From the NCBI RefSeq assembly GCF_001889525.1, contig NZ_CP018192.1:1499493-1563492 (forward strand): 64,000 bases of DNA, given 5' to 3'. Source of the DNA: Granulibacter bethesdensis (lineage in GTDB: Bacteria > Pseudomonadota > Alphaproteobacteria > Acetobacterales > Acetobacteraceae). The notes under the pieces are model-generated. The model had not been told where the DNA came from. It saw only the letters and a list, made by a program, of their open reading frames with translations, and did no database searches. The stretch's first letter is position 1, and each line of letters opens with the position of its first letter. Made by a program: the position numbers and the translations under genes. This document shows, in pieces, positions 47,855 through 57,609 of this stretch.

Positions 47855-49024
47855 TCAGTTCAGCGCCTCGGGATCGGAGGTTTCAAGAGCATCCAGCAGA
47901 TCACTGTCCTTCTTCAAATCCTCAACAGGTCTGGACGGCTTGCGACCGCGACGCGGCTTGGCCGCTGGAGTGTCCTTGGCCTGCGTTGCCGGAGCTTCTG
48001 CACTACGGCTCCTGCGTGGAGCGCGACGCACCGGAGTCAGCAGTTCGTCCTGAGTTTCCTCAACAACTGAAGCCGCACGCGTACGGCGCGGCTTCACCGC
48101 ACTGGTGACCTGACGGGCTGTAACGCGAGGAGTGCGGGTCATCCCGGTCGTAGCCTTCGTCGCACGCGGCGTGCGCGTGGCCGGTGCTTTTACGGCACGC
48201 GGCTTGCGGGTCACCGTACGGGTGCTTGCCGCCTTTGCCGTCCGGGCCGGTGTCGCAGCGCGGCGCGTAGCTGCCGGGGCACGGGCGGCAGTCGCACGGG
48301 GTTTGGTTGCACGGGTCGCTGGCGCCTTCGCCGCACGCGCTGTAGTCCGCGTGGTAGCTGCACGCGCTGACGTCGCCCTCTTCGCGGCAGGGGCTTTTTT
48401 CACGGCAGAGGTGGTGCGGGTTGTCTTGGCGCGCGTTGTTTTTGCACGCGCTGACGTGGCGCGTGGCGTGACAGCACGTGTCTTTTTAGTTGACGCCACC
48501 GTACGGCGGCTGGCCGTTGCGGTTTTGGCAGCAGGCTTGCGCGCGGTGGCACGGGTTGCTGTCGTTCTGGTGGCGGTGATGCGCTTTGTGGCGGGTGTGC
48601 GCTTGGTGGCTGCGGCCCGCTTTGTCGTGGTCTTGGCTACTGTTGCCCGGGTTGCAGGCTTACGTGTCGTCGCAGCAGTCTTACGTGTCGTTGTCTTGCT
48701 GGTCGCCGCACGGGTCGCCTTGACCGGCGTGGCCCGGGTTGCCGTTTTCCGGACAGATGCAGCCCCGGTCCTGGTGGAAGCTGCTCTTGTAGACGGTTTT
48801 TTGGAGGTGGCTTTGGTTGCAGTTTTTGTCGCCGTCTTTTTGGCAGCCGTGCTCCGCGTCGCTGTTTTGGCAGCTCCCCTCTTGGGGGCGGCGGTAGCCG
48901 CCGTGCTCCGGCGTGCGGTCGTGCTGCGCCGTGTCGTTACAGCCGCACTGCTGCGGCGGGTCGTTGAGCGCACGGCCATAGGTTGGGCGCGTGGCGTTCC
49001 ATTATGATCGTTATCATTACTCAC
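47855..49024 (-). CDS. Histone H1-like Lys/Arg/Ala/Thr-rich protein
   Basis: 389 residues from a GTG at 49024 (VSNDNDHNGTPRAQP) with GGGGAG 8 bases upstream; the ATG at 49078 is less likely. Almost entirely low-complexity repeats of A, T, K, R (e.g. TRATARKPAAKTATASRRTV), like bacterial histone H1-like nucleoid proteins. A short acidic C-terminal tail (DLKKDSDLLDALETSDPEAL) breaks the pattern and may be a folded or interaction element. Presumably binds DNA; no defined domain. Confidence 0.75.
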   Translation of the reverse strand: MSNDNDHNGTPRAQPMAVRSTTRRSSAAVTTRRSTTARRSTAATAAPKRGAAKTATRSTAAKKTATKTATKATSKKPSTRAASTRTGAASVRKTATRATPVKATRAATSKTTTRKTAATTRKPATRATVAKTTTKRAAATKRTPATKRITATRTTATRATARKPAAKTATASRRTVASTKKTRAVTPRATSARAKTTRAKTTRTTSAVKKAPAAKRATSARAATTRTTARAAKAPATRATKPRATAARAPAATRRAATPARTAKAASTRTVTRKPRAVKAPATRTPRATKATTGMTRTPRVTARQVTSAVKPRRTRAASVVEETQDELLTPVRRAPRRSRSAEAPATQAKDTPAAKPRRGRKPSRPVEDLKKDSDLLDALETSDPEALN

Positions 49025-49078
49025 CTGAGGAACTCCCCTTTCGGCCGAACCATTGGCCGGAAAAATCATGCTGATCAT

Positions 49079-49681
49079 GTAGTCTTATACGCGTATCGAA
49101 GTCGGAGGCCGGGAAAACTCAAGCTATGCTGATCAAGCCCCTCTTCGTCAGCCAAGCCTGCTGTATTCCGATTGCGTGTCAGGCTAAGGTGCAATGCATG
49201 AAGCACTTTTCTAACCTGCCGTGCCTTTTCTGCCTCTTACCGTTTCCCATGCTGACCGGCTTTCATGACGGATCCATCAAAATGATGGTATCATCTGAGA
49301 TAACATTTTCTTCTTTGAATGCCCCGGCAGCCGCCAGAACCAACACAAGACAGGTTCGGCAGCGAGTTACGATTCGGATGAATCGCTCGTCAAGCATTTC
49401 TCTTCGCTCTTTCGACCCGACCCTGTCAATAAAAACAACTGACAGCCAGTTCAGTTCCGCAATGTGCAAAGAGGCTTTTCTTTTTTGATTTTGCTTTTTT
49501 GCAGTCTTTAGAAAAGGAAATCTGATTCAGCCTTTTCCGGCAAATAAAATTCTTTGAGGAACACCCCATACAGTAACAGCCCCAGGACAACAGCAACCTG
49601 CCAGCCGATATGCGGAGAGTTGTATGCTCTGTCCTTTCATGCACAATTTCATCCAAAATCAATCTGGACTAAAAGAAGCGC
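49079..49681. other. 600-base intergenic region with no convincing gene
   Basis: Open frames of 60-120 codons exist on both strands (for example 49126-49488 plus and 49263-49469 minus) but none shows a recognisable protein. The region is locally A/T-rich with T runs (around 49480-49510). Confidence 0.4.
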
Positions 49682-50212
49682 ATGAGCGCAAAGCCAGACG
49701 ACACGCAACCGCCACAGGCCGCCTCCAAACGACTGGTGAAAGTCATTCTGGAGGGAGAAGCCCTGACCAGACTCTCGCCTTTACAGGAGATGGACCGCGC
49801 TCAAGCTGTCGCCGATCTGGAAGCCGAAAACGTGTTTTCACTTGAACGCCCGCTACCCGGTATGGCACCCGTCAGTGAACAAGGTCCCTATGTGCTTCAT
49901 CTGTCCATTCAGGAAGGACGTCTGATCTTCGATATCCGTCGACAGGATGATACCTTTCTGACCGTGCTGGCACTTGCGCTGGGACCGTTCCGCAGGCTCA
50001 TCAAGGACTATCATCTGCTGGTCGACAGCTATGTAAAGGCTGTGCAGGAAGCACGGGAAGCCAGAATTCAGGCGATTGATATGGGCCGGCGCGGCCTGCA
50101 CAATGAGGGGGCCGAGTTGATGCGCCACCGCCTGAATGGGAAGGTTTCAATCGACTTTGAAACGGCCCGCCGATTATTCACATTGGTATGCGTGCTGCAT
50201 CAGCGCATCTGA
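49682..50212 (+). CDS. UPF0262 family protein
   Basis: 176 residues. The block VLHLSIQEGRLIFDIRRQD, then LGPFRRLIKDYHLLVDSYVK and the ending TARRLFTLVCVLHQRI match UPF0262, a conserved alphaproteobacterial family of unknown function. Soluble. Upstream of mtnA by 80 bases, possibly cotranscribed. Confidence 0.82.
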   Translation: MSAKPDDTQPPQAASKRLVKVILEGEALTRLSPLQEMDRAQAVADLEAENVFSLERPLPGMAPVSEQGPYVLHLSIQEGRLIFDIRRQDDTFLTVLALALGPFRRLIKDYHLLVDSYVKAVQEAREARIQAIDMGRRGLHNEGAELMRHRLNGKVSIDFETARRLFTLVCVLHQRI

Positions 50213-50292
50213 AGAATAGAGTAAGGCGTTAACCCCGCAGCACACCCCGCTACGCTGCACCGATCACTGCCCTGTATTTCGAGGAACCGCAC

Positions 50293-51381
50293 ATGAAGAT
50301 TGATGGCACGCCTTACCGCAGCGTGTGGGTGGATGACGATGGATGGAGCGTCCGTATTATTGATCAGACTAAACTGCCCTGGAGCGTCGATCTGCTGCGG
50401 CTGTCACGGCTGGATCAGGTTGCTCACGCGATCCGGTCCATGCAGGTGCGGGGCGCACCGCTGATTGGAGCAGTTGCCGCATACGGGTTGTGCCTTGCGC
50501 TGCGCGACAATGCCACCACCGATGCCATGGAGCGCGCTGCGGCCCTGCTGGTGGAAACACGCCCCACTGCCGTCAACCTGCGCTGGGCCATTGATCGTAT
50601 GTTGGCCCGGCTGCGCACAACCTCAGAAGCCGATCGCGTCGCCATCGCCTATGATGAGGCCACCGCCATTGCCGATGAAGATGCAGCCCAGAACGAAGCC
50701 ATCGGCAGGCATGGTCTGGAACTGATCCGCGATCGTGTCCGTCCCGGACAACCCGTCAACATCCTGACCCACTGCAATGCCGGCTGGCTTGCCACTGTCG
50801 ATTGGGGAACTGCTCTCGCCCCCATTTACATGGCGCATGAGGAAGGCATCGACGTGCATGTATGGGTCGATGAAACCCGCCCCCGTAATCAGGGAGCACT
50901 GCTGACCGCTTTTGAACTCGGCAAACACGGTGTTCCATACACACTGATCTGCGATAATGCCGGTGGCCATCTGATGCAGCATGGCAAGGTTGATCTGTGC
51001 ATCACCGGCGCGGACCGTGTCACCCGTCACGGCGATGCCGCCAACAAGATCGGCACGTATCTGAAAGCACTGGCGGCAAAAGATAATGGCATACCCTTCT
51101 GGGTGGCACTGCCTTCTTCCACGCTTGACTGGTCGATCCGCGATGGCGTGAAGGGAATTGAGATCGAGGAACGTTCCGCTACCGAGGTCACGACCATGAG
51201 TGGTCGCGCCATGGATGGCAGTGTCATGACCATACGCATTACGCCGAAAGACAGCCCGGCCGCCAATCCCGCTTTCGATGTCACTCCGGCCCGGCTGTTG
51301 AGCGGATTGATCACCGAAAGAGGGCGCTGTGAGGCATCCGAAGAAGGGTTACTCGGCCTGTATCCGGAATATCGCGTCTGA
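50293..51381 (+). CDS. mtnA: S-methyl-5-thioribose-1-phosphate isomerase
   Basis: 362 residues of the eIF2B-like isomerase family: MQVRGAPLIGAVAAYGLCLA, NILTHCNAGWLATVDWGTAL (catalytic Cys), ETRPRNQGALLTAFELGKHG, ITGADRVTRHGDAANKIGTY (catalytic Asp). Converts MTR-1-P to MTRu-1-P in methionine salvage, which consumes the methylthioadenosine produced by spermidine synthesis (speE at 44.9 kb). Its TGA overlaps the next ATG. Confidence 0.95.
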   Translation: MKIDGTPYRSVWVDDDGWSVRIIDQTKLPWSVDLLRLSRLDQVAHAIRSMQVRGAPLIGAVAAYGLCLALRDNATTDAMERAAALLVETRPTAVNLRWAIDRMLARLRTTSEADRVAIAYDEATAIADEDAAQNEAIGRHGLELIRDRVRPGQPVNILTHCNAGWLATVDWGTALAPIYMAHEEGIDVHVWVDETRPRNQGALLTAFELGKHGVPYTLICDNAGGHLMQHGKVDLCITGADRVTRHGDAANKIGTYLKALAAKDNGIPFWVALPSSTLDWSIRDGVKGIEIEERSATEVTTMSGRAMDGSVMTIRITPKDSPAANPAFDVTPARLLSGLITERGRCEASEEGLLGLYPEYRV

Positions 51382-52232
51382 TGCGCGCCTCTGCCGGAGC
51401 CGCTTCTATAGCATGTCTCCTGATGCTGACAGCCTGCTCCTCCTCCAGATCGAGTTCTGGCAGAGGAGCAGGTTCATCGGCGACAGGGGCCTATACTGCC
51501 GCCAATGAGGCGCATGTACCCGATTTCGCACGCATGCATTTCGCTCCGTTCAACCGCGCCGATGCAATTGGTCTGGCTTCAGCAGAATGGCGTGCATTCG
51601 GCAGTGAAATTCATGACGAACCGCCAGGCGAGAATCCAGATATGCCGCCCATGCTGCGACCGGACCGGCAGCCCGGATTATGGGAGAAAGTCGGACTGTT
51701 CTGGTGGCTCGGGCAGGATGCCGATACCACCGAAAGCCTTTGGTCGGGGGCCTATACCAGCACAGGGACGCCACTGCCCGACAAGGATATTCATCCTTGG
51801 TCAGCCGCCTTTATTTCCTATGTCATGCGTATTGCCGGGGCAGGTGCACGGTTTCCGTATTCTGCCTCTCATTCCACCTATATCAATATCGCCAAACAGA
51901 TGGCGACCGGCGCGCAGAGCGGTTACGCCGTGATTGCCGAACGTCCGGGAGAATACGCACCGGTTCCCGGCGATCTGATCTGCACAGGGCGCGGCAAGGC
52001 AGAGCGTCTGACTTATGATTCTCTTCCGACTGGCGGCTTCCCCAGCCATTGCGACATCATTGTCGCTGCCCGTCCCGGAGAACTCTCTGTTATCGGGGGT
52101 AATGTCGCCTATTCCGTGTCCATGAAACACGTGCCGACCACACCATCCGGCATGATCGCCACACCGGACGGCCAGTCGGTTGACCCACGTTATCCATGGT
52201 TCGTCGTACTGCGCGTAACCTATGATCAATAA
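51381..52232 (+). CDS. DUF2272 domain lipoprotein
   Basis: 283 residues, overlapping mtnA by one base. Lipobox LLMLTACSSS (Cys about residue 19) and a Ser/Gly-rich linker precede a DUF2272 domain (EKVGLFWWLG, HPWSAAFISYVMRIAGAGARF, SHSTYINIAKQ, PGDLICTGRG, FPSHCDIIVA). The Cys/His pattern recalls CHAP/NlpC-like amidase folds, but catalysis is not shown. Likely envelope-located. Confidence 0.8.
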   Translation: MRASAGAASIACLLMLTACSSSRSSSGRGAGSSATGAYTAANEAHVPDFARMHFAPFNRADAIGLASAEWRAFGSEIHDEPPGENPDMPPMLRPDRQPGLWEKVGLFWWLGQDADTTESLWSGAYTSTGTPLPDKDIHPWSAAFISYVMRIAGAGARFPYSASHSTYINIAKQMATGAQSGYAVIAERPGEYAPVPGDLICTGRGKAERLTYDSLPTGGFPSHCDIIVAARPGELSVIGGNVAYSVSMKHVPTTPSGMIATPDGQSVDPRYPWFVVLRVTYDQ

Positions 52233-52275
52233 AGCATGATCAGCGGGCGGGAATCCCTCCCCGCCCGTTTTCACG

Positions 52276-52701
52276 TTAACGCTGCTGCCAGGGCAGATTT
52301 TCGGCTTTCCATCCGGCAGCAACACCACGATGGCCATTTGCATCGACCGGGCCTTCAAATCCTTCCGCTATATTATAGACATGCTCGTAACCGGCCTCCT
52401 TTGCAGCAATGGCAGCCGCCATGCTCCGGGCGCCGCTGCGGCAGAGAAAATAGATGTGATGTTCCGGCGTCAGCCCAGCCTGACGCAACTCATCGACGAA
52501 ACGCGGATTCACCTGCATCTGAGGATAAACCTGCCAGCTGATGAGAGCCGGCCTCTGCTGGACGGAAGAAAGATCGGGAATGCCGATAAACACCCATTCC
52601 ACATCTGTTCGCACATCCACCAGCCGTGCTTGGGGATCGGTTTTCAGGGCCGACCAGGCATCGACTACCGGGACATTATCCACCATGACTATCTTCTCCA
52701 T
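52276..52701 (-). CDS. Rhodanese-like domain protein
   Basis: 141 residues, single rhodanese domain with active-site loop FLCRSGARSMAAA (Cys about residue 89) and the CH2A-like VDVRTDVEWVFIGIPD. Typical sulfurtransferase for sulfur relay; the acceptor is unknown. Convergent with the DUF2272 gene and divergent from cysK. Confidence 0.9.
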   Translation of the reverse strand: MEKIVMVDNVPVVDAWSALKTDPQARLVDVRTDVEWVFIGIPDLSSVQQRPALISWQVYPQMQVNPRFVDELRQAGLTPEHHIYFLCRSGARSMAAAIAAKEAGYEHVYNIAEGFEGPVDANGHRGVAAGWKAENLPWQQR

Positions 52702-52869
52702 TCCGATAACTCCCGATCATCATCGGGAATTAACCTGATATGCGTCGTATCGCGATGCTTTTTGCCCGCTCTTTCTATAGGTATGAATCTACTGTTGTAA
52801 GAGGTGTCCAGCATATGGCCCCAAAATGCGCCTTATGAAGGAACACCCCGTTTCAGGAGAGTTTCGCTG

Positions 52870-53889
52870 ATGAGCATACCCTCTGCCTTTGCCGCTCCGC
52901 CCGTTGCCGCCTCAATGCTTCAGGCCATCGGCAACACGCCGCTGATCCGTCTGAACAGGGCATCGGACGCTACCGGCTGTGAAATCCTCGGCAAGGCTGA
53001 GTTCATGAATCCCGGCGGCTCCGTCAAGGATCGCGCGGCTCTGGCCATTATTCTGGATGCGGAAAAGCGCGGCCTGCTGACGCCCGGTCAGGATGGAATC
53101 ATCGTTGAGGGAACGGCAGGCAATACCGGCATTGGTCTTACTCTGGTCGGGCAGGCGCGTGGCTATCGTAGTGTGATCGTGATGCCGGAAACGCAGAGTC
53201 AGGAGAAAATCGACTATCTGCGCATGATCGGCGCTGATCTTCGGCTGGTTCCCGCCAAACCTTTCCGTGATCCCGGCAATTACGTGCATGTTTCCCGGCG
53301 TCTGGCCGAAGAAAACGGCTGGGTCTGGGCCAATCAGTTCGATAATCTGGCCAATCGGGAAGGCCATCGTGAAACCACAGGCCGCGAGATCTGGGAACAG
53401 ACAGGCGGCAAAGTTGATGCCTTCACCTGCTCTTGTGGTACAGGGGGAACGCTGGCTGGTGTGGCCCTTGCGCTGAAGGCCTTCAACCCGTCCATCCGTA
53501 TCACCTTGGCCGATCCTCATGGCAGTGGGTTGTATGGCTGGGTGAACTCCAACGATCTCTCGGTCGAGGGTAGCTCAGTCACCGAAGGAATCGGCCAGTC
53601 TCGTGTCACCGCCAATCTGGAAGATGTCCAGATCGACGATGCCGTCCGAATCAGCGATAACGATGCGCTGCGACAGGTTTATGACCTGCTGCGGGAGGAA
53701 GGGCTGTCCATCGGCGGCTCGGCAGGTCTGAATGTCGCTGCCGCGATCGAGGTTGCAAAGCGTCTCGGGCCGGGACACACCATTGTTACGATTCTTTGCG
53801 ATGGTGGCGCGCGCTATCAGTCTAAGCTGTTCAACCCTGCTTTCCTGACGGAAAAGAACCTGCCGGTGCCGGAATGGCTTGCGGCATAA
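52870..53889 (+). CDS. cysK: Cysteine synthase (PLP-dependent)
   Basis: 339 residues from the ATG at 52870 with AGGAG 9 bases upstream; the frame is open from 52804. IGNTPLIRLNRASD, the PLP-lysine block NPGGSVKDRAA, VEGTAGNTGIGLTLVGQARG (sulfate/substrate loop) and CGTGGTLAGVALALKAFNP (phosphate pocket) are conserved. Makes cysteine from O-acetylserine and sulfide. Length slightly above CysK because of an insertion around VNSNDLSVEGSSVTEGIGQS. Confidence 0.93.
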   Translation: MSIPSAFAAPPVAASMLQAIGNTPLIRLNRASDATGCEILGKAEFMNPGGSVKDRAALAIILDAEKRGLLTPGQDGIIVEGTAGNTGIGLTLVGQARGYRSVIVMPETQSQEKIDYLRMIGADLRLVPAKPFRDPGNYVHVSRRLAEENGWVWANQFDNLANREGHRETTGREIWEQTGGKVDAFTCSCGTGGTLAGVALALKAFNPSIRITLADPHGSGLYGWVNSNDLSVEGSSVTEGIGQSRVTANLEDVQIDDAVRISDNDALRQVYDLLREEGLSIGGSAGLNVAAAIEVAKRLGPGHTIVTILCDGGARYQSKLFNPAFLTEKNLPVPEWLAA

Positions 53890-53925
53890 AACGTCTGCTT
53901 TCACGACTGAAAACAGGCTGATCCA

Positions 53926-53961
53926 AAAACCGCCCGGCAGGAAATCTTGCCGGGCGGTTTT
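53926..53961. terminator. Bidirectional terminator
   Basis: AAAACCGCCCGGCA pairs with TGCCGGGCGGTTTT around an 8-base loop, between cysK and the convergent gene. Confidence 0.88.
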
Positions 53962-53969
53962 ATGCTTTT

Positions 53970-54515
53970 TCAGGGCTGGGCCGGTTTCGGCGGGTTTACC
54001 TTGAGACCAGGCGCAGGCGGCAGCTCCGTACGCTTCATGACCATTGTGCGCAGGCTGGCATCACCCGGATCCTGCAACTTCAGCATCTCACCATCTGCCG
54101 ATGGGACGAAGGTAAACTCATCATCCAGCTTGTCGGCATGAAGCTGGTACGCCCCGTTTTCCAGCGTCCACGGTCCCAGACTATGGGTGACATGATCCGC
54201 CGACCTGTCATTATTATCGCCTTTGTAAATCTGTTCCAGACGATACCAGGCCGGGCTGCCATCAGTGTGACGCATCAGGGTCAACACAAAGGTCTGCGTT
54301 TTGCAAACGGCAGTACAGGCGGTCGTGCCACTCCAGCGACCAAGCGGCTCGACCGGCAGCGGCTTTCCATCCGGGCCTTTTTTATTCAGTAATAACGGCG
54401 GCGGCGGAGCATTCCGATGCTCCTGAATTTTTACATAAGCAAATCCCGCGCCCAGAATCACCAGAGGAGGAACGGCAATACGCAATACACGCCGCCAGTC
54501 GATTTTGATCGTCAT
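53970..54515 (-). CDS. Membrane-anchored protein with NlpE-like domain
   Basis: 181 residues from MTIKIDWRRVLRIAVPPLVI (ATG at 54515). One N-terminal membrane helix, then a periplasmic domain: GRWSGTTACTAVCKTQTFVL with two Cys and repeated Trp/Gly suggests the N-terminal NlpE (copper-resistance-like) fold, which is a tentative match. An upstream in-frame ATG at 54524 is an alternative start. Confidence 0.5.
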   Translation of the reverse strand: MTIKIDWRRVLRIAVPPLVILGAGFAYVKIQEHRNAPPPPLLLNKKGPDGKPLPVEPLGRWSGTTACTAVCKTQTFVLTLMRHTDGSPAWYRLEQIYKGDNNDRSADHVTHSLGPWTLENGAYQLHADKLDDEFTFVPSADGEMLKLQDPGDASLRTMVMKRTELPPAPGLKVNPPKPAQP

Positions 54516-54709
54516 GAAACACATAGCCTCGATAAACAGGGCCTCGATAAACGCGGAAAGCACGCCTGCCTGACTGCTTACCAAGCACAGGGCATGGCGT
54601 CACGCCCGCCACCTCTCCTCCGCTCCTCCTTTATGCGTATAGATCGGCTTCCACGGCGATGGCCGATGCGCTACGCCTTAATCCGATTTCCGACAAGCGG
54701 AGCGAAGCC

Positions 54710-55681
54710 ATGGCCGAGACACCTACACATAGTGACCGTAACCTTGCACTGGAACTGGTGCGTGTTACGGAAGCGGCCGGACTGGCCGCCTCCCGCTGGA
54801 TGGGGCGGGGCGACAAGAACGCCGCCGATGGTGCAGCGGTCGAGGGCATGCGCAAGGCTTTCGACTCTGTTGCAATCAACGGCACCGTGGTCATCGGCGA
54901 AGGCGAAATGGACGAAGCGCCGATGCTGTATATCGGCGAGACCGTCGGTGCTGGCGGCCCCGCCATGGATATCGCGGTCGATCCGCTGGAAGGCACCACG
55001 CTGACCGCCAAGGGCGGCCCCAATGCCATGGCGGTGCTGGCGCTGGCCGAGGCCGGCAATTTTCTGCATGCCCCCGACATTTATATGGACAAGATCGCGG
55101 TCGGGCCGGGCCTGCCGGACGGGGTGGTTGATCTCGATAACTCTGTCGAAAGCAACCTGCGCAATCTGGCGAAAGCCAAGAAAATGGAGCTGTCCGATCT
55201 GGTCGTCTGCGTGCTGGATCGCGACCGGCACAAGGAAATCGTCGCCAAGGCACGTGAAGTTGGCAGCCGCATCATGATGATCAGCGATGGCGACGTATTC
55301 GGTGCCATGGCTGCTGCCATGCCCGATACCGGCATCGACATTTATCTCGGCTCCGGTGGTGCACCGGAAGGCGTTCTGGCAGCAGCGGCGCTTCGTTGTA
55401 TCGGGGGCCAGATGCAGGGGCGTCTGATGTATGAATCGCAGGAGCAGGAAGACCGCGCCCGCGCCATGGGCATCACCGATCCACGTCGCAAATACAGCGC
55501 CGAGGAAATGGCAAAGGGCGATGTCATGTTCGCCGCCACCGGCGTTACCGGCGGTCCGATGCTGCGTGGCGTGCGTATGTTCGCTGCCGGAGCGTATACG
55601 CATTCCGTGGTAATGCGCAGCAAGTCCGGCACCATTCGCTATGTCGAGGCCTATCACAACTTCAACACCAAGACTTGGTAA
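54710..55681 (+). CDS. glpX: Class II fructose-1,6-bisphosphatase GlpX
   Basis: 323 residues from the ATG at 54710 with GGAG at 9 bases; an ATG at 54659 adds 17 residues. RVTEAAGLAASRWMGRGDKN, GTVVIGEGEMDEAPMLYIGE, DIAVDPLEGTTLTAKGGPNA (metal/phosphate sites) and GSGGAPEGVLAAAALRC are diagnostic. Gluconeogenic hydrolysis of FBP to F6P. recJ starts just downstream. Confidence 0.96.
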   Translation: MAETPTHSDRNLALELVRVTEAAGLAASRWMGRGDKNAADGAAVEGMRKAFDSVAINGTVVIGEGEMDEAPMLYIGETVGAGGPAMDIAVDPLEGTTLTAKGGPNAMAVLALAEAGNFLHAPDIYMDKIAVGPGLPDGVVDLDNSVESNLRNLAKAKKMELSDLVVCVLDRDRHKEIVAKAREVGSRIMMISDGDVFGAMAAAMPDTGIDIYLGSGGAPEGVLAAAALRCIGGQMQGRLMYESQEQEDRARAMGITDPRRKYSAEEMAKGDVMFAATGVTGGPMLRGVRMFAAGAYTHSVVMRSKSGTIRYVEAYHNFNTKTW

Positions 55682-55691
55682 TACCCTGACC

Positions 55692-57536
55692 GTGCTCTCA
55701 TCCTCCGTTCTGCGCCCGGAAGCCTCCACCACTGTTACGGACGCTGTTCTTGGGGTGGAGCGGAGCCTGACCGGTCGTGCATGGCACTGGCGCATGCCCG
55801 CAGGGGCCGAGATTGCAGCCATAGAGCGGCTTGGGCTGGCTATTTCGCAGCGTCATGGGGTGAGCGATCTGCTGGGCCGTCTGATCGCGACACGCGGCAT
55901 CGGGATCGATCAGGCCGATACCTTCCTGCAACCGACCCTGCGCGCCCTGATGCCTGACCCTTCTGTTCTGGCGGGCATGGATCAGGCGGCTGCCCGCATT
56001 GCCGCCGCCATCATGGCCCAGGAGACCGTCGCCATTTTTGGCGATTACGATGTGGATGGCGCCTGCGGCACAACCCTGATGCTGACCGTACTGCGTGCCT
56101 GCGGCTGCCCGGTGCTGTATCACATCCCGGACCGGCTGAGGGAGGGATATGGCCCGAACGCCCCTGCCCTGCTGTCTCTGGTCGAGCGTGGTGCGAGCCT
56201 GATCATCTGCGTCGATTGCGGCACCGCGGCACAGACGGCGCTGTCAGCCGTCTCCGGCCGAGCCGATATTCTGGTGCTGGATCACCACAAAAGCGACACG
56301 CTGCCCCCTGCGGCTCTGGCCACCGTCAATCCGAACGGGCCTGATGATCGCTCCGGGCTGACCATGCTGTGTGCCACTGGCGTGGCGTTGCTGACCTGTG
56401 TAGCCACTTTTCGCCAGCTCCGGCGCGATGGCTGGCAGGGTTATGAAGGACCGGCTCCTGATCTGCTGGAGATGCTGGATCTGGTAGCTCTGGCGACCGT
56501 GTGTGACGTCATGCCGCTGACCGGGATCAACCGCGCCTTCGTCACGCAGGGACTGAAGGTGATGGATCGCCGCAACCGTATCGGAATTGCCGCCCTGCTG
56601 GAGGTGGCGCAGATGACAGGGCGGGTGACTGCCAGCACCTGCGGCTTCGTGCTGGGACCACGCATCAACGCAGCCGGGCGAATCGACAGCGCGGATATGG
56701 GGGTGCGGCTGCTGACCGCAACAGACCCGATTGCTGCCAGAGACATTGCCCAGGCACTCGATTCCGTGAACGAGCGCCGGCAGACTGTGGAATCCTCCAT
56801 CCTTGATGCCGCAGTCAGGGACGCAGAAGCACGGATCCAAGCAGGGGATGCCGCCATCGTCATTGGTGGCGAGGATTGGCATCCGGGCGTTGTCGGCATC
56901 ATTGCCGGAAGGTTGCGGGAGCGGTTCAATCGTCCAGCCTGTGTTGCGGGTTTGGCTGACGGACTGCTCAAGGGATCAGGACGCTCCGTCCCCGGAATCG
57001 ATCTGGGGGCTGCCATCATCGCCGCCCATCAGCACGGCCTGTTGCGCAGCGGTGGCGGCCATGCCATGGCGGCCGGGTTCGCACTCCCCCCTGAAAGCAT
57101 GCCCGCTTTCCGCACCTTTATAAATGAGCGTCTGGCCGCAGCGGCCTTGCTGCCCAAAGCCGCCGATCTGGCGCTTGATGCCAGCCTGGGTGCCGGGGCT
57201 GTCACTGTGGCCATGGCCGAGGAACTCGTCCAACTGGCACCGTTTGGAAACGGGAATGATGAACCGCTGCTCGTCCTGCCGCGACTGCGCTGCCGCAGAG
57301 CTGAGCGGATCGGGCGGGACGGCGGCACGATTCGTGCCTTTCTGGAGAGCGAATCCGGTCACACCATCAAGGCGCTGCTGTTCCGTGCCAAGCCAGAGGA
57401 TATGGCTGCACCGATTGCCGATATCCTGTTGAATCGTGAATTACGCCCACTTCATCTGGCCGGTTACCTGCGTGCCGAAACCTGGAACGGCACGACGAGC
57501 GCAAACTTTTGCATTTCTGATGCCGCGCTGGCTTGA
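55692..57536 (+). CDS. recJ: Single-stranded-DNA exonuclease RecJ
   Basis: 614 residues from a GTG at 55692, or 631 from an ATG at 55641 overlapping glpX. DHH motifs VAIFGDYDVDGACGTTLM, VDCGTAAQTALS, LDHHKSDT, plus VLGPRINAAGRIDSADMGVR and GGHAMAAGF of the DHHA1 domain. 5'-3' exonuclease in recombination and mismatch repair. The start is uncertain because neither candidate has a good ribosome-binding site. Confidence 0.94.
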   Translation: MLSSSVLRPEASTTVTDAVLGVERSLTGRAWHWRMPAGAEIAAIERLGLAISQRHGVSDLLGRLIATRGIGIDQADTFLQPTLRALMPDPSVLAGMDQAAARIAAAIMAQETVAIFGDYDVDGACGTTLMLTVLRACGCPVLYHIPDRLREGYGPNAPALLSLVERGASLIICVDCGTAAQTALSAVSGRADILVLDHHKSDTLPPAALATVNPNGPDDRSGLTMLCATGVALLTCVATFRQLRRDGWQGYEGPAPDLLEMLDLVALATVCDVMPLTGINRAFVTQGLKVMDRRNRIGIAALLEVAQMTGRVTASTCGFVLGPRINAAGRIDSADMGVRLLTATDPIAARDIAQALDSVNERRQTVESSILDAAVRDAEARIQAGDAAIVIGGEDWHPGVVGIIAGRLRERFNRPACVAGLADGLLKGSGRSVPGIDLGAAIIAAHQHGLLRSGGGHAMAAGFALPPESMPAFRTFINERLAAAALLPKAADLALDASLGAGAVTVAMAEELVQLAPFGNGNDEPLLVLPRLRCRRAERIGRDGGTIRAFLESESGHTIKALLFRAKPEDMAAPIADILLNRELRPLHLAGYLRAETWNGTTSANFCISDAALA

Positions 57537-57609
57537 CCGCCCGCTCAGCCTCGGGTAACCACCCGCCACGCCACCGCTTCCGGCCAGACCATCGGCCCGG
57601 TGAGACAGT

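Noticed and set aside
48132-49007. 291-codon Val/Ala/Arg-rich plus-strand frame
   Set aside because: Exact antisense of the histone-H1-like gene; an artefact of its codon repeats.
52740-52869. Possible SAM-type riboswitch before cysK
   Set aside because: I could not assemble the conserved pseudoknot core of SAM-II or related classes from this leader.
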